From contig PRDT01000052.1 in the NCBI GenBank assembly GCA_003173995.1, positions 1 through 8,075 on the forward strand: a stretch of DNA of 8,075 nucleotides, in the 5' to 3' direction. The notes below the pieces were generated by a model, which was not told where the DNA came from, searched no databases, and was given only the letters and a program-made list of their open reading frames with translations. Numbering within the stretch: the stretch's first letter is position 1; the number at the start of each line of letters is the position of its first letter. The position numbers and the translations under genes were made by a program. Origin of the DNA: Candidatus Levyibacteriota bacterium. GTDB lineage: Bacteria > Patescibacteriota > Microgenomatia > Levybacterales > UBA12049. Below are positions 1 through 6,257 of this stretch, in pieces.

Positions 1-72
1 TCCCATAGCTCAGTTGGATAGAGCACATCGGTTCTAACGATATGGTCGGGGGTTCGAATCCCTCTGGGAGCG
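1..72 (+). tRNA. tRNA-Arg(UCU), first two bases outside the window
   Basis: The cloverleaf can be folded by eye. The acceptor 3' strand TGGGAGC (65-71) pairs with TCCCA (1-5) and requires two more bases, GC, just upstream, so the gene is cut by the window edge. The D arm is GCTC...GAGC, the anticodon loop is GTTCTAA (31-37) with anticodon TCT, and the T arm is GGGGG-TTCGAAT-CCCTC. The discriminator base is G and no CCA is encoded. It lines up helix by helix with the minor bacterial tRNA-Arg that reads AGA/AGG, argU type in E. coli. Two oddities are a C-A mismatch at the top of the anticodon stem (pair 27-43) and a G at position 32, where a pyrimidine is usual. The upstream promoter is not in the window. 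Confidence 0.93.
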
Positions 73-75
73 CAG

Positions 76-115
76 AAAACTTTTTTAAGGCTTATGCTTT
101 GAAAAAGTTTTTTTT
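76..115 (+). terminator. Rho-independent terminator of the tRNA gene
   Basis: Bases 76-91 can pair with 96-111 in one long stem. The outer ten pairs are perfect (AAAACTTTTT with AAAAAGTTTT), the inner ones include two G-U wobbles, and the loop is TTAT. The stem is followed by four more Ts. It begins four bases after the tRNA 3' end, which fits termination of the tRNA transcript. Read on the other strand the stem is followed by CTGCGC, so it is a poor terminator for the facing gene at 164-1696. Confidence 0.8.
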
Positions 116-163
116 GCTTTCTGGAGTGAAAAAAACAGAGTTTAGTTGAAAGGAAATAGAAGG

Positions 164-1696
164 TTATTCAATAACTACTCTCAAAGCATTTTTTACCCGC
201 TGACTCATATCACTTGGCATAGAGGTAAAATAGTCCTCATAGAGGTTAGTACCTGGAGGATAGACAAATTCATTGAATTCATTAACCGAAATATGTGCAA
301 GTTGTGCGATTTGTACCCACCTTGCATCTCCTAATGCATATATCTCAGCCTGATGGTCTTGCTTAACCCCCAAATATTCAAATAACACAGGAATTGGTAG
401 TGTTTGGAGCAGTTTAAATGTCTCATCAGGATACTTTCCATCTCTTTTTCCTAGACTATTAATAACTTCAATTTTCAATTTGTCGTAAACAAAGGCTCTG
501 GACTGAGAGCCAAATTCCGCAATTTCCTGTCCTGTTCCCTGTTCTCGATACTGACTAGCTTGCAATATATCTAGAGCTGCAATAGAAGTCTCAATAGGAA
601 GCCCAGCCCAAAACCCAGTCATGTCAAGCTTATCACCACTTTCTCTAAAGCGTTGCAGGATAAAATATACTTCAAGTGGTGATAAATTTTCTACATCGTG
701 AATCATTATCATTCCTGCTCTATCACCTTTTCGTCGATGAGTAGCAGCTTGGAGTTTGTCATAAGCTTGTCGAGCGTCTTTGAGTTCTGTAGAAGTAAAT
801 TCTCTGCGAATCGTCATCTGCTCCGCTGTTGCAAAAACAAATGGACTCTCTCTAAGTCCAGCATGTGTAAGAGCTTCACTGTGACTTGCAAAATAAACAG
901 AAATTTCATCAAGCATTGCTTCTGTATACGACACGACATGCTCTTGTGGTATGCCTAGGTTATCAGCGGCGCGTTGCATAAACGCCAGAATTCTTCGAGT
1001 CATTCCAATTCTTATGGCGGTATCATTCCACATATCCCGAAAATCTATCATATCTGTAGGTTGGATAGCCAGATTGCCACTGCGTTGTAATGCCACTACA
1101 GCAATCAAATTAGCAAAAAGCCTATTGTTAGCAAGAAGACTTTCTTGTCGGGGAGTTAAATCCGGCTCTTCAACAGATATCAATGGTCGAAGAAGATTTG
1201 CTTGTCCTTCTAGTTGTGGGAGAGAAAATAAAGCAGATTGGAATGCTTCAACTGCTGCAAATCTACCTTCTAGCAAAGGCAAGTTATGGTCAATTCTGGC
1301 AAAATCGGGAGAAATATTAAGTAATTGAGTGGCATCTGATTCGGCTGGTGAGACAATAGAATAAGGCGTATTCTCTTCTACAAGAGCTTTATACCTTTCT
1401 TTGAGTCTTATACGTTGACTCAATCCTTCCATAAACATAGGAGAAATTCTTTCTTCATCTCCTAATTGGGCTCTGTCACCAAGTCCTCTTCTTACACAGT
1501 CATAGACAATACCTCTTACAAGGGTTATATTTGCTTCTTCTGAGGGATCTAATTTTAGTTGAGTAAGAATACCTTTGCAGAGTCCTGCTAATTCGAGTGT
1601 TTTATTAGGGGTTTCTACGCCAATAACAGACAAACCAACTTGTCTTGCTTCACCATTTTCTGGAGAGCCAGTGCCATGTGGTGGAATCGTTGCCAT
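164..1696 (-). CDS. Uncharacterised soluble protein, 510 aa
   Basis: I do not recognise this family. The protein has no signal peptide and no membrane-spanning stretch, so it should be cytoplasmic. The first ~20 residues (MATIPPHGTGSPENG...) look disordered. The rest is rich in charged residues and alternating hydrophobics and is probably largely helical, with a conspicuous basic patch around residues 312-318 (THRRKGD) followed by MIMIHDVENLSPLEVYF. Only two Cys are present, both in the N-terminal part. ATG 1696 lies 11 bp after the stop of the upstream 244-aa gene, without a Shine-Dalgarno sequence, so the two are very likely co-transcribed and perhaps translated by re-initiation. No terminator hairpin is clear beyond the stop. 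It reads toward the tRNA on the opposite strand. It could be a lineage-restricted CPR protein; no function is proposed. The reading frame itself is secure because it is long, uninterrupted and has protein-like composition. Confidence 0.85.
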   Translation of the reverse strand: MATIPPHGTGSPENGEARQVGLSVIGVETPNKTLELAGLCKGILTQLKLDPSEEANITLVRGIVYDCVRRGLGDRAQLGDEERISPMFMEGLSQRIRLKERYKALVEENTPYSIVSPAESDATQLLNISPDFARIDHNLPLLEGRFAAVEAFQSALFSLPQLEGQANLLRPLISVEEPDLTPRQESLLANNRLFANLIAVVALQRSGNLAIQPTDMIDFRDMWNDTAIRIGMTRRILAFMQRAADNLGIPQEHVVSYTEAMLDEISVYFASHSEALTHAGLRESPFVFATAEQMTIRREFTSTELKDARQAYDKLQAATHRRKGDRAGMIMIHDVENLSPLEVYFILQRFRESGDKLDMTGFWAGLPIETSIAALDILQASQYREQGTGQEIAEFGSQSRAFVYDKLKIEVINSLGKRDGKYPDETFKLLQTLPIPVLFEYLGVKQDHQAEIYALGDARWVQIAQLAHISVNEFNEFVYPPGTNLYEDYFTSMPSDMSQRVKNALRVVIE

Positions 1697-1707
1697 TTTT
1701 TATGAAG

Positions 1708-2442
1708 TTAATCTTGGTCAGGGTCGTAATCAGGTGGAAGTCCAAGTAATCGATTTGCTTCAGCTTCTACATCTTCATCTCTACCCCATTGTGTCTCTGG
1801 GTCAACACCATCAAGTGCATGCTCCCCTAATTCTCTATGTTCGGAGAGAAATGGTGCTATATCTGGATGTGCACGAAGAACGCTCTGTACTGCTGGTGGA
1901 AGTTGTTGAAGAGCATAAAGCGCATAGCGACCATCTTCTTCTGTTTGCTGTGAAAAACGGAAAACTAATTCATGTACGAGAGTCTCTGTTACTGCATCCA
2001 AGACATCTGGTGCAATTGCTTGTCCAAGAGGTGATACTCCAGTAGCATCACTTTCTGCACCAATCATTTGCAATGTGCGTGCCAAATCATCCAGTGGTGC
2101 TGGGAGTTCTGGTTCTACTCCCATAATAGCTCTTCCAAGCATTCCAACAAGATGTGCATTATCTAATTCATTTATTGCTGGAGGAGTATAGCCAGGACCT
2201 AAAAGTTCAGGTTCAACCATTTGTACAAGAGCTCCAAAACCACTACTTGTTACTACGCCGTTATCAGCTATTGGAAGTGCATTAACAATTGCTGCTCTTT
2301 CTGCATGAGCATTTGCTGGAAGTGCTTTATATTGTGTTACCAATTCTGCTGGTCGAGGGGTAGCAGCTGTGCCAGTAAGTGTTCTTCTCCCATCACCTGG
2401 TGCGCCTGCTCCTGTTTGACCGCCTCTTTCTATTTGTGACAT
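1708..2442 (-). CDS. Uncharacterised acidic soluble protein, 244 aa
   Basis: Not recognised. The N-terminal ~30 residues are Gly/Ala/Thr/Arg-rich and look disordered (MSQIERGGQTGAGAPG...). The body looks helical, and the C-terminus is strongly acidic (DPETQWGRDEDVEAEAN, ending DYDPDQD). There is no signal peptide and no transmembrane segment. ATG 2442 is chosen because a near-consensus promoter places the expected transcription start exactly on this A. No Shine-Dalgarno sequence exists ahead of it, so the message would be leaderless. It is the first gene of a two-gene unit with the 510-aa gene 11 bp downstream. The shared design of the pair (disordered N-terminus, soluble helical body, same unit) suggests they work together, but nothing in the sequence says how. 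Confidence 0.83.
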   Translation of the reverse strand: MSQIERGGQTGAGAPGDGRRTLTGTAATPRPAELVTQYKALPANAHAERAAIVNALPIADNGVVTSSGFGALVQMVEPELLGPGYTPPAINELDNAHLVGMLGRAIMGVEPELPAPLDDLARTLQMIGAESDATGVSPLGQAIAPDVLDAVTETLVHELVFRFSQQTEEDGRYALYALQQLPPAVQSVLRAHPDIAPFLSEHRELGEHALDGVDPETQWGRDEDVEAEANRLLGLPPDYDPDQD

Positions 2443-2448
2443 AGGAGC

Positions 2449-2476
2449 ATTATATAGGATATAGTTATAGTGTCAA
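2449..2476 (-). promoter_or_regulatory. Sigma70-type promoter giving a leaderless mRNA
   Basis: Read on the minus strand, a perfect -35 TTGACA (2476-2471), a 16-bp spacer and a perfect -10 TATAAT (2454-2449) lie immediately ahead of the 244-aa gene. Counting the last -10 base as -7 puts +1 on base 2442, the A of the ATG. The match to both hexamers is exact. The transcription start is inferred from spacing. Confidence 0.82.
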
Positions 2477-2569
2477 TAACTCATAGTATATTGTTTTAAA
2501 AATCTACTTATTTACGTTCTGTAACAATCAACATGTTATGAAAGGCGTAATATAAAGTTTATAATTAGG

Positions 2570-2581
2570 TTGAAATTTCAA
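2570..2581. repeat. 12-bp perfect palindrome
   Basis: TTGAAATTTCAA is its own reverse complement. It lies about 95 bp upstream of the -35 box of the 244-aa gene and about 95 bp beyond the stop of the 110-aa gene. It could be a dimeric regulator site. In such AT-rich DNA chance occurrence is also possible. Confidence 0.4.
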
Positions 2582-2582
2582 A

Positions 2583-2617
2583 TAAACATTTTAAAATCAA
2601 GCTTATAAAAATGTTTA
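2583..2617 (-). terminator. AT-only inverted repeat, possible weak terminator
   Basis: TAAACATTTT (2583-2592) and AAAATGTTTA (2608-2617) form a perfect 10-bp inverted repeat around a 15-base loop that contains AAGCTT. It lies about 60 bp past the stop of the 110-aa gene, where a terminator of the glycosyltransferase unit would be expected. The stem has only one G-C pair and no clean U tract follows on the minus strand, so termination is uncertain. Confidence 0.3.
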
Positions 2618-2676
2618 AAACGAGTTTAATGACTTTAACAGAGCTATTTGTGAGGGGAAAATTAAACAAGTCTTTT

Positions 2677-3009
2677 CTATTCCTCACCCGCTGTTTGGAG
2701 CATTTTTAACTTATTTCGAGTAGAATCTGTTTTGGTCCAATCCTTAAACATTTCATTATTCTTTTTAAGCGTTGCTGCTAGTCCTCCAGTAGGTTGGGAT
2801 TGGATCTCAAGATTGGGTTTGGCAATAACAGTACTGTCTGACTTCCCTCCTAAGTATAATAAATACGCTCCCCCGGCAAAGAGAAATAAAACTGGGGCTA
2901 AGAAGAGAATATTTCTATGTTCTCCCCCTTGGAGGTAAAGATAAATAAAAAGTATTGCGAGTCCCCAACAAGCAAGACCAAAAAGGGTTTGTAAAATAAC
3001 TTTTCCCAT
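2677..3009 (-). CDS. Small two-helix membrane protein, 110 aa
   Basis: Family not recognised. Residues ~5-27 (ILQTLFGLACWGLAILFIYL) and ~33-54 (NILFLAPVLFLFAGGAYLLY) form two hydrophobic helices separated by a short Gly/Glu/His/Arg loop, giving a hairpin in the cytoplasmic membrane. The remaining ~55 residues form a polar, Lys-rich tail that is probably cytoplasmic by the positive-inside rule. ATG 3009 is the first in-frame ATG and starts right at the hydrophobic helix; no Shine-Dalgarno sequence precedes it. The gene follows the glycosyltransferase stop by 60 bp on the same strand, so it may be co-transcribed, although a weak promoter of its own can also be drawn in the gap. A role in membrane or envelope assembly would be a guess. 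Confidence 0.75.
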   Translation of the reverse strand: MGKVILQTLFGLACWGLAILFIYLYLQGGEHRNILFLAPVLFLFAGGAYLLYLGGKSDSTVIAKPNLEIQSQPTGGLAATLKKNNEMFKDWTKTDSTRNKLKMLQTAGEE

Positions 3010-3017
3010 TATGTATT

Positions 3018-3046
3018 ACGATAGCTAATTGTAAGACCGTTTGCAA
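3018..3046 (-). promoter_or_regulatory. Possible weak promoter of the 110-aa gene
   Basis: On the minus strand TTGCAA (3046-3041), a 17-bp spacer and TATCGT (3023-3018) sit in the 60-bp gap. Expected initiation would be at about 3010-3012, at or within 1-3 bases of the ATG at 3009. The -35 matches 5 of 6 positions and the -10 only 4 of 6. The geometry resembles the strong leaderless promoter at 2449-2476, which is the main reason to list it. Confidence 0.3.
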
Positions 3047-3069
3047 GAAGAAAGGAGTATAAATAACTG

Positions 3070-4566
3070 TTAATTTTTTGCATATTCATTTACTCGTAGT
3101 ATTCCAAAGGTCCCTATTGTCCTAACAAAATGCCAATTCTGTATTCTTTGATTTATCCAAAATTGTTGGAGCTTATCTTGGTCCTTGTCGACTTGTTGCT
3201 CGACAAGGAAAAGTAATATTGCTCCTGAAGCTGCTTGTGGCTCTTTTCCATAAGTAGAGTGACCATATTGCCAGAAAAGATAATCCCATCCTTGACTATT
3301 GTTATAAGGGATAGTATACGCATCAAATGCAAATGGTTGAGAGTTAGAAGTCCTATATATGGCATCAATCGCTTTTTTTTGATCACTCAAAAATAATTTT
3401 TCTTGCGTTGACTGGAAAAAAATATTGGTATTTTGTGGAATATTTGTAAGGTAAAAGTGAAGATGCAAAATAATAAAAAGAGCAATACAGCCAATACCAA
3501 GAAGATAAGTCTTTTTCCATAGAACGTCTACTGTATATGCAAGAAGCAACAATAATGCTGGAAGAAGTGGCAGAAAATAATGAGTAAGTATTTCATGTTT
3601 GAGAACGAGAAAGAAAAGAAATGGCAAGAGGAGCCATACAAAAAGGATAACTTCGCATCTTTTTTGAGCTTTCCATCTTCCTATTGCCAAAAACAAAAGA
3701 CACACCAGAAAAAGTAGTGTACTCACATATGTTTGCAAGGGAAAAAGGGTGTTCACGACAACATGGTTGAGAAAAACTCGTTGAAATGAAGCTATTATTT
3801 CTCCAACTGTCAGGTAATATCCCGTATGATGAGTAAAAAGATTGAGAATATTTTTGGATATGAGAAATTGATGACGTATGTCAAATGCAAAGAAATTTGC
3901 TGTTGGTAATAAACCAAAAAGACAAGCTGATACAAAGAATATTTTTTTGGATGTATGCAGTAACTTTTTCCAACAAATAATACCAAGCACAAAAAGAAGT
4001 AAGCTGAATAAAATAAAATTAAGAAATTGCACTTGGCTTATGAGCCCAAAGCAAATGGCAACACCAATAAGTGCTTTTTGATGACCCTTTCCAAATCGTG
4101 CAAGAAAGTAAAACAACAGGCTTACCAAAGGAAGCGCCAGTGGCTGGCTTGAAAGCCATCTGGCAGCAATAATTGCTTCGTATGAAAAAGTAAAAAAGAT
4201 ACTGGCCAAAAGGCCTACACGTTGGTTAAATAATTCCTTTCCTGCCAGAAAAAGGAAATAAACGGTGAGTGCATTCAGCAAAACAAAGAATGCCCCAACA
4301 GCAATAGGATTTCCATGACTCAAATAGACAGCAGGTAATGAAAAATAATAATACAATGGTCCATGGAAAATACCTTGAATATCTGTCTTAGGACCAATGA
4401 GGGTGAGCTTATGATGATAGGCAATATCACGAATAACCAAAAAGTCTGTCCCTTGCTCTGGGCCAAAGAAAAGATGAGACGGAAGAAGGTAAAATCGTAA
4501 AAAAAAGCCGATACAAAATAGTAGTGTCAGAAAAAGTAGTGTCGGATATTTTTTTACAAAAACCAT
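3070..4566 (-). CDS. GT-C family membrane glycosyltransferase (PMT/ArnT-like), 498 aa
   Basis: A polytopic protein with roughly 10-12 hydrophobic helices spread over residues ~8-370 and a C-terminal soluble portion (~375-498). The first helix (residues 8-28) is followed by an external loop with acidic residues (GPEQGTDFLVIRDI, D41 and D47), the place where GT-C enzymes of the PMT/ArnT/RgtA-like clan carry their catalytic Asp/Glu. A second loop motif, FHGPLYYYFSLP (~68-78), and the later WLSSQPLALPLVSLLFY are typical of this clan. Known members move a sugar from a polyprenyl-phosphate carrier onto protein or lipid on the outer face of the membrane; the sugar and acceptor cannot be read here. 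The gene is divergent from a Ser/Thr/Pro-rich surface protein 74 bp away, an attractive O-glycosylation target by inference. ATG 4566 fits a promoter just upstream. Confidence 0.83.
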   Translation of the reverse strand: MVFVKKYPTLLFLTLLFCIGFFLRFYLLPSHLFFGPEQGTDFLVIRDIAYHHKLTLIGPKTDIQGIFHGPLYYYFSLPAVYLSHGNPIAVGAFFVLLNALTVYFLFLAGKELFNQRVGLLASIFFTFSYEAIIAARWLSSQPLALPLVSLLFYFLARFGKGHQKALIGVAICFGLISQVQFLNFILFSLLLFVLGIICWKKLLHTSKKIFFVSACLFGLLPTANFFAFDIRHQFLISKNILNLFTHHTGYYLTVGEIIASFQRVFLNHVVVNTLFPLQTYVSTLLFLVCLLFLAIGRWKAQKRCEVILFVWLLLPFLFFLVLKHEILTHYFLPLLPALLLLLAYTVDVLWKKTYLLGIGCIALFIILHLHFYLTNIPQNTNIFFQSTQEKLFLSDQKKAIDAIYRTSNSQPFAFDAYTIPYNNSQGWDYLFWQYGHSTYGKEPQAASGAILLFLVEQQVDKDQDKLQQFWINQRIQNWHFVRTIGTFGILRVNEYAKN

Positions 4567-4578
4567 ACGTTACACTTC

Positions 4579-4607
4579 ATTTTACTTCTTTCATACCAAC
4601 TTCTCAA
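4579..4607 (-). promoter_or_regulatory. Promoter of the GT-C glycosyltransferase, very short leader
   Basis: On the minus strand TTGAGA (4607-4602), a 17-bp spacer and TAAAAT (4584-4579) match the sigma70 consensus at 5 of 6 positions each. Expected initiation is near 4571-4573, leaving a 5' leader of only 5-7 bases before ATG 4566 and no room for a Shine-Dalgarno sequence. Confidence 0.55.
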
Positions 4608-4608
4608 A

Positions 4609-4620
4609 CCCTTTTAAGGG
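4609..4620. repeat. Inverted repeat in the divergent intergenic region
   Basis: CCCTT-TT-AAGGG is a 5-bp inverted repeat with a 2-base centre in the 74-bp gap between the divergent glycosyltransferase and 149-aa genes. It lies one base upstream of the glycosyltransferase -35 box. It could be an operator acting on both genes. Its AAGGG arm is about 20 bases from ATG 4641, too far to be a normal ribosome binding site. Confidence 0.3.
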
Positions 4621-4640
4621 ACCTTTGCAACACTCACACT

Positions 4641-5090
4641 ATGAAACTACCAATTGTTCTTACTCTTAGCTCACTGATCTTTTTGGTTCCTTTATCTTCT
4701 GCCTACGGTATTACCACAGGGGATGCGACTTCAACCACAACAGTTGATAATAATGGCAATGTAAATATTGTGACAACTGCCCCATGTGAGTGCTCTCCTA
4801 CACCAACCTCGAATCAGAATGTTTCAACTCCAACACCCACTTCTAGTGGGGTAAGTGCGCCTACGGCTACGCCAACCAGTGGTTCTTCTCAAGAAGCAAC
4901 CCCAACGCCGAGTTCACAGACAAGTGCTACCTCATCAAGCCCGACAAATACACCTACGCCGACAGGAGCTGTCCTAGGGCTTTCTGCGACCCATGGCGAT
5001 GATAGTCTAACTCCTCTTCTCGCAGTACTTATTGGTAGTGTATGTCTCGTATTTGGGTCAAAGCTACTGCATCTGAAAAAGCCACTCTAA
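4641..5090 (+). CDS. Ser/Thr/Pro-rich membrane-anchored surface protein, 149 aa
   Basis: Residues 1-22 form a signal peptide (MKLPIVLTLSSLIFLVPLSS). The mature part begins with a Thr/Gly/Asp/Asn segment (GITTGDATSTTTVDNNGN), then a Cys-Glu-Cys pair (49-51), then ~60 residues of Pro/Thr/Ser stalk with many PTP repeats. The C-terminus has a VLG tripeptide (111-113), a helix at ~124-144 and a Lys/His tail (LLHLKKPL). This is the architecture of a sortase-type anchor without LPxTG. I start at ATG 4641 because the signal peptide begins there; an upstream in-frame start at 4524 would add a non-signal extension antisense to the glycosyltransferase. The last 49 bases overlap the next gene, a sortase, which suggests translational coupling and a substrate-enzyme pair. 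The stalk is a plausible O-glycosylation target. Probably a spacer or surface-display protein; the exact role is unknown. Confidence 0.78.
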   Translation: MKLPIVLTLSSLIFLVPLSSAYGITTGDATSTTTVDNNGNVNIVTTAPCECSPTPTSNQNVSTPTPTSSGVSAPTATPTSGSSQEATPTPSSQTSATSSSPTNTPTPTGAVLGLSATHGDDSLTPLLAVLIGSVCLVFGSKLLHLKKPL

Positions 5091-5680
5091 TACAGCGTCT
5101 ACAGGTTCAAGAAGAGCGTCTGGGACAATTCTTAGTCTGTGTTGGCCTTTTGTGTGTTGTATTCTCTGTGGGATATCCTATTGCGCTAGCAGAGACTGCT
5201 CCTGTTGCCCCTAATCCTATTCATATAGATAAAAATTTGCTTTCTCAGACTACTCCTGTTGAGGAGATACCTTCCCGTATTGTCATTCCAACGCTTGATA
5301 TTGATTTGCCTGTAACTCCTTCTCGAGTTATTGATGGCTATTGGGAACTTTCTGAGACAACTGCCTCTTATGGTCTTGGCTCTTCCCACCCTGGTGAAAA
5401 TGGGAATGTGGTTATTTTTGCTCATGCGAGAAAGGGATTATTTCTTCCGCTTCGAAATATTCAAAAAGAGGCAGATGTCTACGTATTAACTAGAGCACAT
5501 TGGTATGTCTATAAGGTTGCTGATATCAAAAGTGTGGATCCGTCAGACACTTCAGTTATTGCTCAGACAATTCGTCCGACCTTAACACTGTATACATGTT
5601 CGGGATTTGTGGATGAGAAGCGGCTTATTGTGACGGCAACGCCGAAGGAAGTTGACGTGCGAGCACCAACAAACGATTGA
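5042..5680 (+). CDS. Sortase family transpeptidase, 212 aa (plus-strand copy)
   Basis: Sortases cleave a C-terminal sorting motif of exported proteins with an active-site Cys and join the new end to an envelope acceptor. A single N-terminal hydrophobic anchor (residues ~28-50) is followed by a linker and a sortase barrel from ~78 (RIVIPTLDIDLPV) on. The catalytic triad is visible: His128 in VVIFAHARKG, Cys186 in LTLYTCSG and Arg194 in KRLIV. Length and order are normal for a membrane-bound sortase of the class D/E-like kind; I cannot assign the class firmly. ATG 5042 lies inside the upstream 149-aa gene (49-bp overlap) and has only a weak GGTAG ahead of it, consistent with translational coupling. 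Its 3' end overlaps the convergent second sortase by 56 bp. The likely substrate is the 149-aa protein, by position. Confidence 0.9.
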   Translation: MSRIWVKATASEKATLIQRLQVQEERLGQFLVCVGLLCVVFSVGYPIALAETAPVAPNPIHIDKNLLSQTTPVEEIPSRIVIPTLDIDLPVTPSRVIDGYWELSETTASYGLGSSHPGENGNVVIFAHARKGLFLPLRNIQKEADVYVLTRAHWYVYKVADIKSVDPSDTSVIAQTIRPTLTLYTCSGFVDEKRLIVTATPKEVDVRAPTND

Positions 5681-6257
5681 GACTTGTCCCTGCTGGCCAA
5701 CAGGTCATAAGGGTGAGAGTCTGATCATTTGTCTTATTTTCTAAGTAACTAACATCTTTTGGACTAACCAATTTTGTCGTACTCACAACATAGGTATACT
5801 TTTGTCCTTTATAAAATACATAAATTTTGTCGTCCTTTTTGAGTTTGGATAACAGGTAAAAAATGGCATTGTAATGAGTGGCATCATAGAAATTTGCTGC
5901 AGAATGGGAAAAAACAAACATATTTCCTTTCTCATAAGGAAGTGCTGTGCCTTTTGCCTGTGCAACTCCTTTTGTGAGTGCTACTTGATAGGCAGCACTA
6001 TTGTATGGATCTACTCCAGGAATAATTTTTGCATTCGCTCCTATTTTGGGAATAACAATACTAAAATTGGTATCAATAGGATGAATTGCATTGGTATCTT
6101 TTTTACTCACACTGACAAAGGTATTTGGATTGGGTCGAAAAATTGAATAACCTATTTCTAAGAAAATAACTTGGTAAAATGTGCCAATGAAAATAACTAG
6201 TGCTGTAGCAATACAAAACAAGCCAAAAGCAAGAAAAAAATTTGGAAGATGTTTCAT
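5625..6257 (-). CDS. Sortase family transpeptidase, 210 aa (minus-strand copy)
   Basis: The second sortase has an N-terminal membrane helix (residues ~5-33), a linker, and a catalytic domain from ~64 (FSIVIPKIGANAKIIPGV). Active-site residues are His118 in MFVFSHSA, Cys186 in LTLMTCWPAGT and Arg195 in LNRLLV. The TCWP-GT signature resembles class D/E-like sortases common in CPR and Gram-positive genomes. It differs enough from the plus-strand copy to be a distinct lineage rather than a recent duplicate. I choose ATG 6257, whose ATGA overlaps the stop of the 330-aa gene, the usual sign of translational coupling. A GTG at 6281 would add eight residues and is less likely. It is the last gene of a minus-strand unit with the LPDTG protein and the 330-aa protein, its probable substrates. 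The catalytic Arg codon (5675-5673) lies within the antisense overlap with the other sortase. Confidence 0.9.
   Translation of the reverse strand: MKHLPNFFLAFGLFCIATALVIFIGTFYQVIFLEIGYSIFRPNPNTFVSVSKKDTNAIHPIDTNFSIVIPKIGANAKIIPGVDPYNSAAYQVALTKGVAQAKGTALPYEKGNMFVFSHSAANFYDATHYNAIFYLLSKLKKDDKIYVFYKGQKYTYVVSTTKLVSPKDVSYLENKTNDQTLTLMTCWPAGTSLNRLLVLARQLPSALPSQ

Larger units (their letters stand above)
2443..2676. other. AT-rich intergenic region
   Basis: This 234-bp gap separates two minus-strand transcription units. It holds the promoter of the 244-aa gene at its left end and two inverted repeats (2570-2581 and 2583-2617). I see no credible coding frame, tRNA or other RNA gene in it. The A+T content is visibly higher than in the flanking genes. 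Confidence 0.7.

Noticed and set aside
120..163. A T-run on the minus strand (opposite A129-A135) as terminator of the 510-aa gene
   Set aside because: No stable hairpin can be drawn directly before the T-run, so it does not meet the rule for an intrinsic terminator.
698..2045. Several open frames on the plus strand opposite the 510- and 244-aa genes
   Set aside because: They are antisense to two long, protein-like minus-strand frames, have odd composition (Cys/His/Arg-rich or repetitive Leu/His), and lack start signals.
1..2442. Possible integrated element beside the tRNA 3' end
   Set aside because: There is no integrase, no second copy of the tRNA 3' end and no mobility gene in the window. 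The neighbouring genes look like an ordinary operon.
3706..4542. Exact 15-bp repeat CAGAAAAAGTAGTGT at 3706-3720 and 4528-4542
   Set aside because: Both copies lie inside the glycosyltransferase gene and encode the same hydrophobic T-L-L-F-L stretch in two membrane helices. Chance reuse of codons explains it.
4524..4640. Upstream in-frame start adding 39 residues to the 149-aa surface protein
   Set aside because: It would bury the signal peptide behind a non-hydrophobic extension and run antisense into the glycosyltransferase start. ATG 4641 begins a clean signal peptide.
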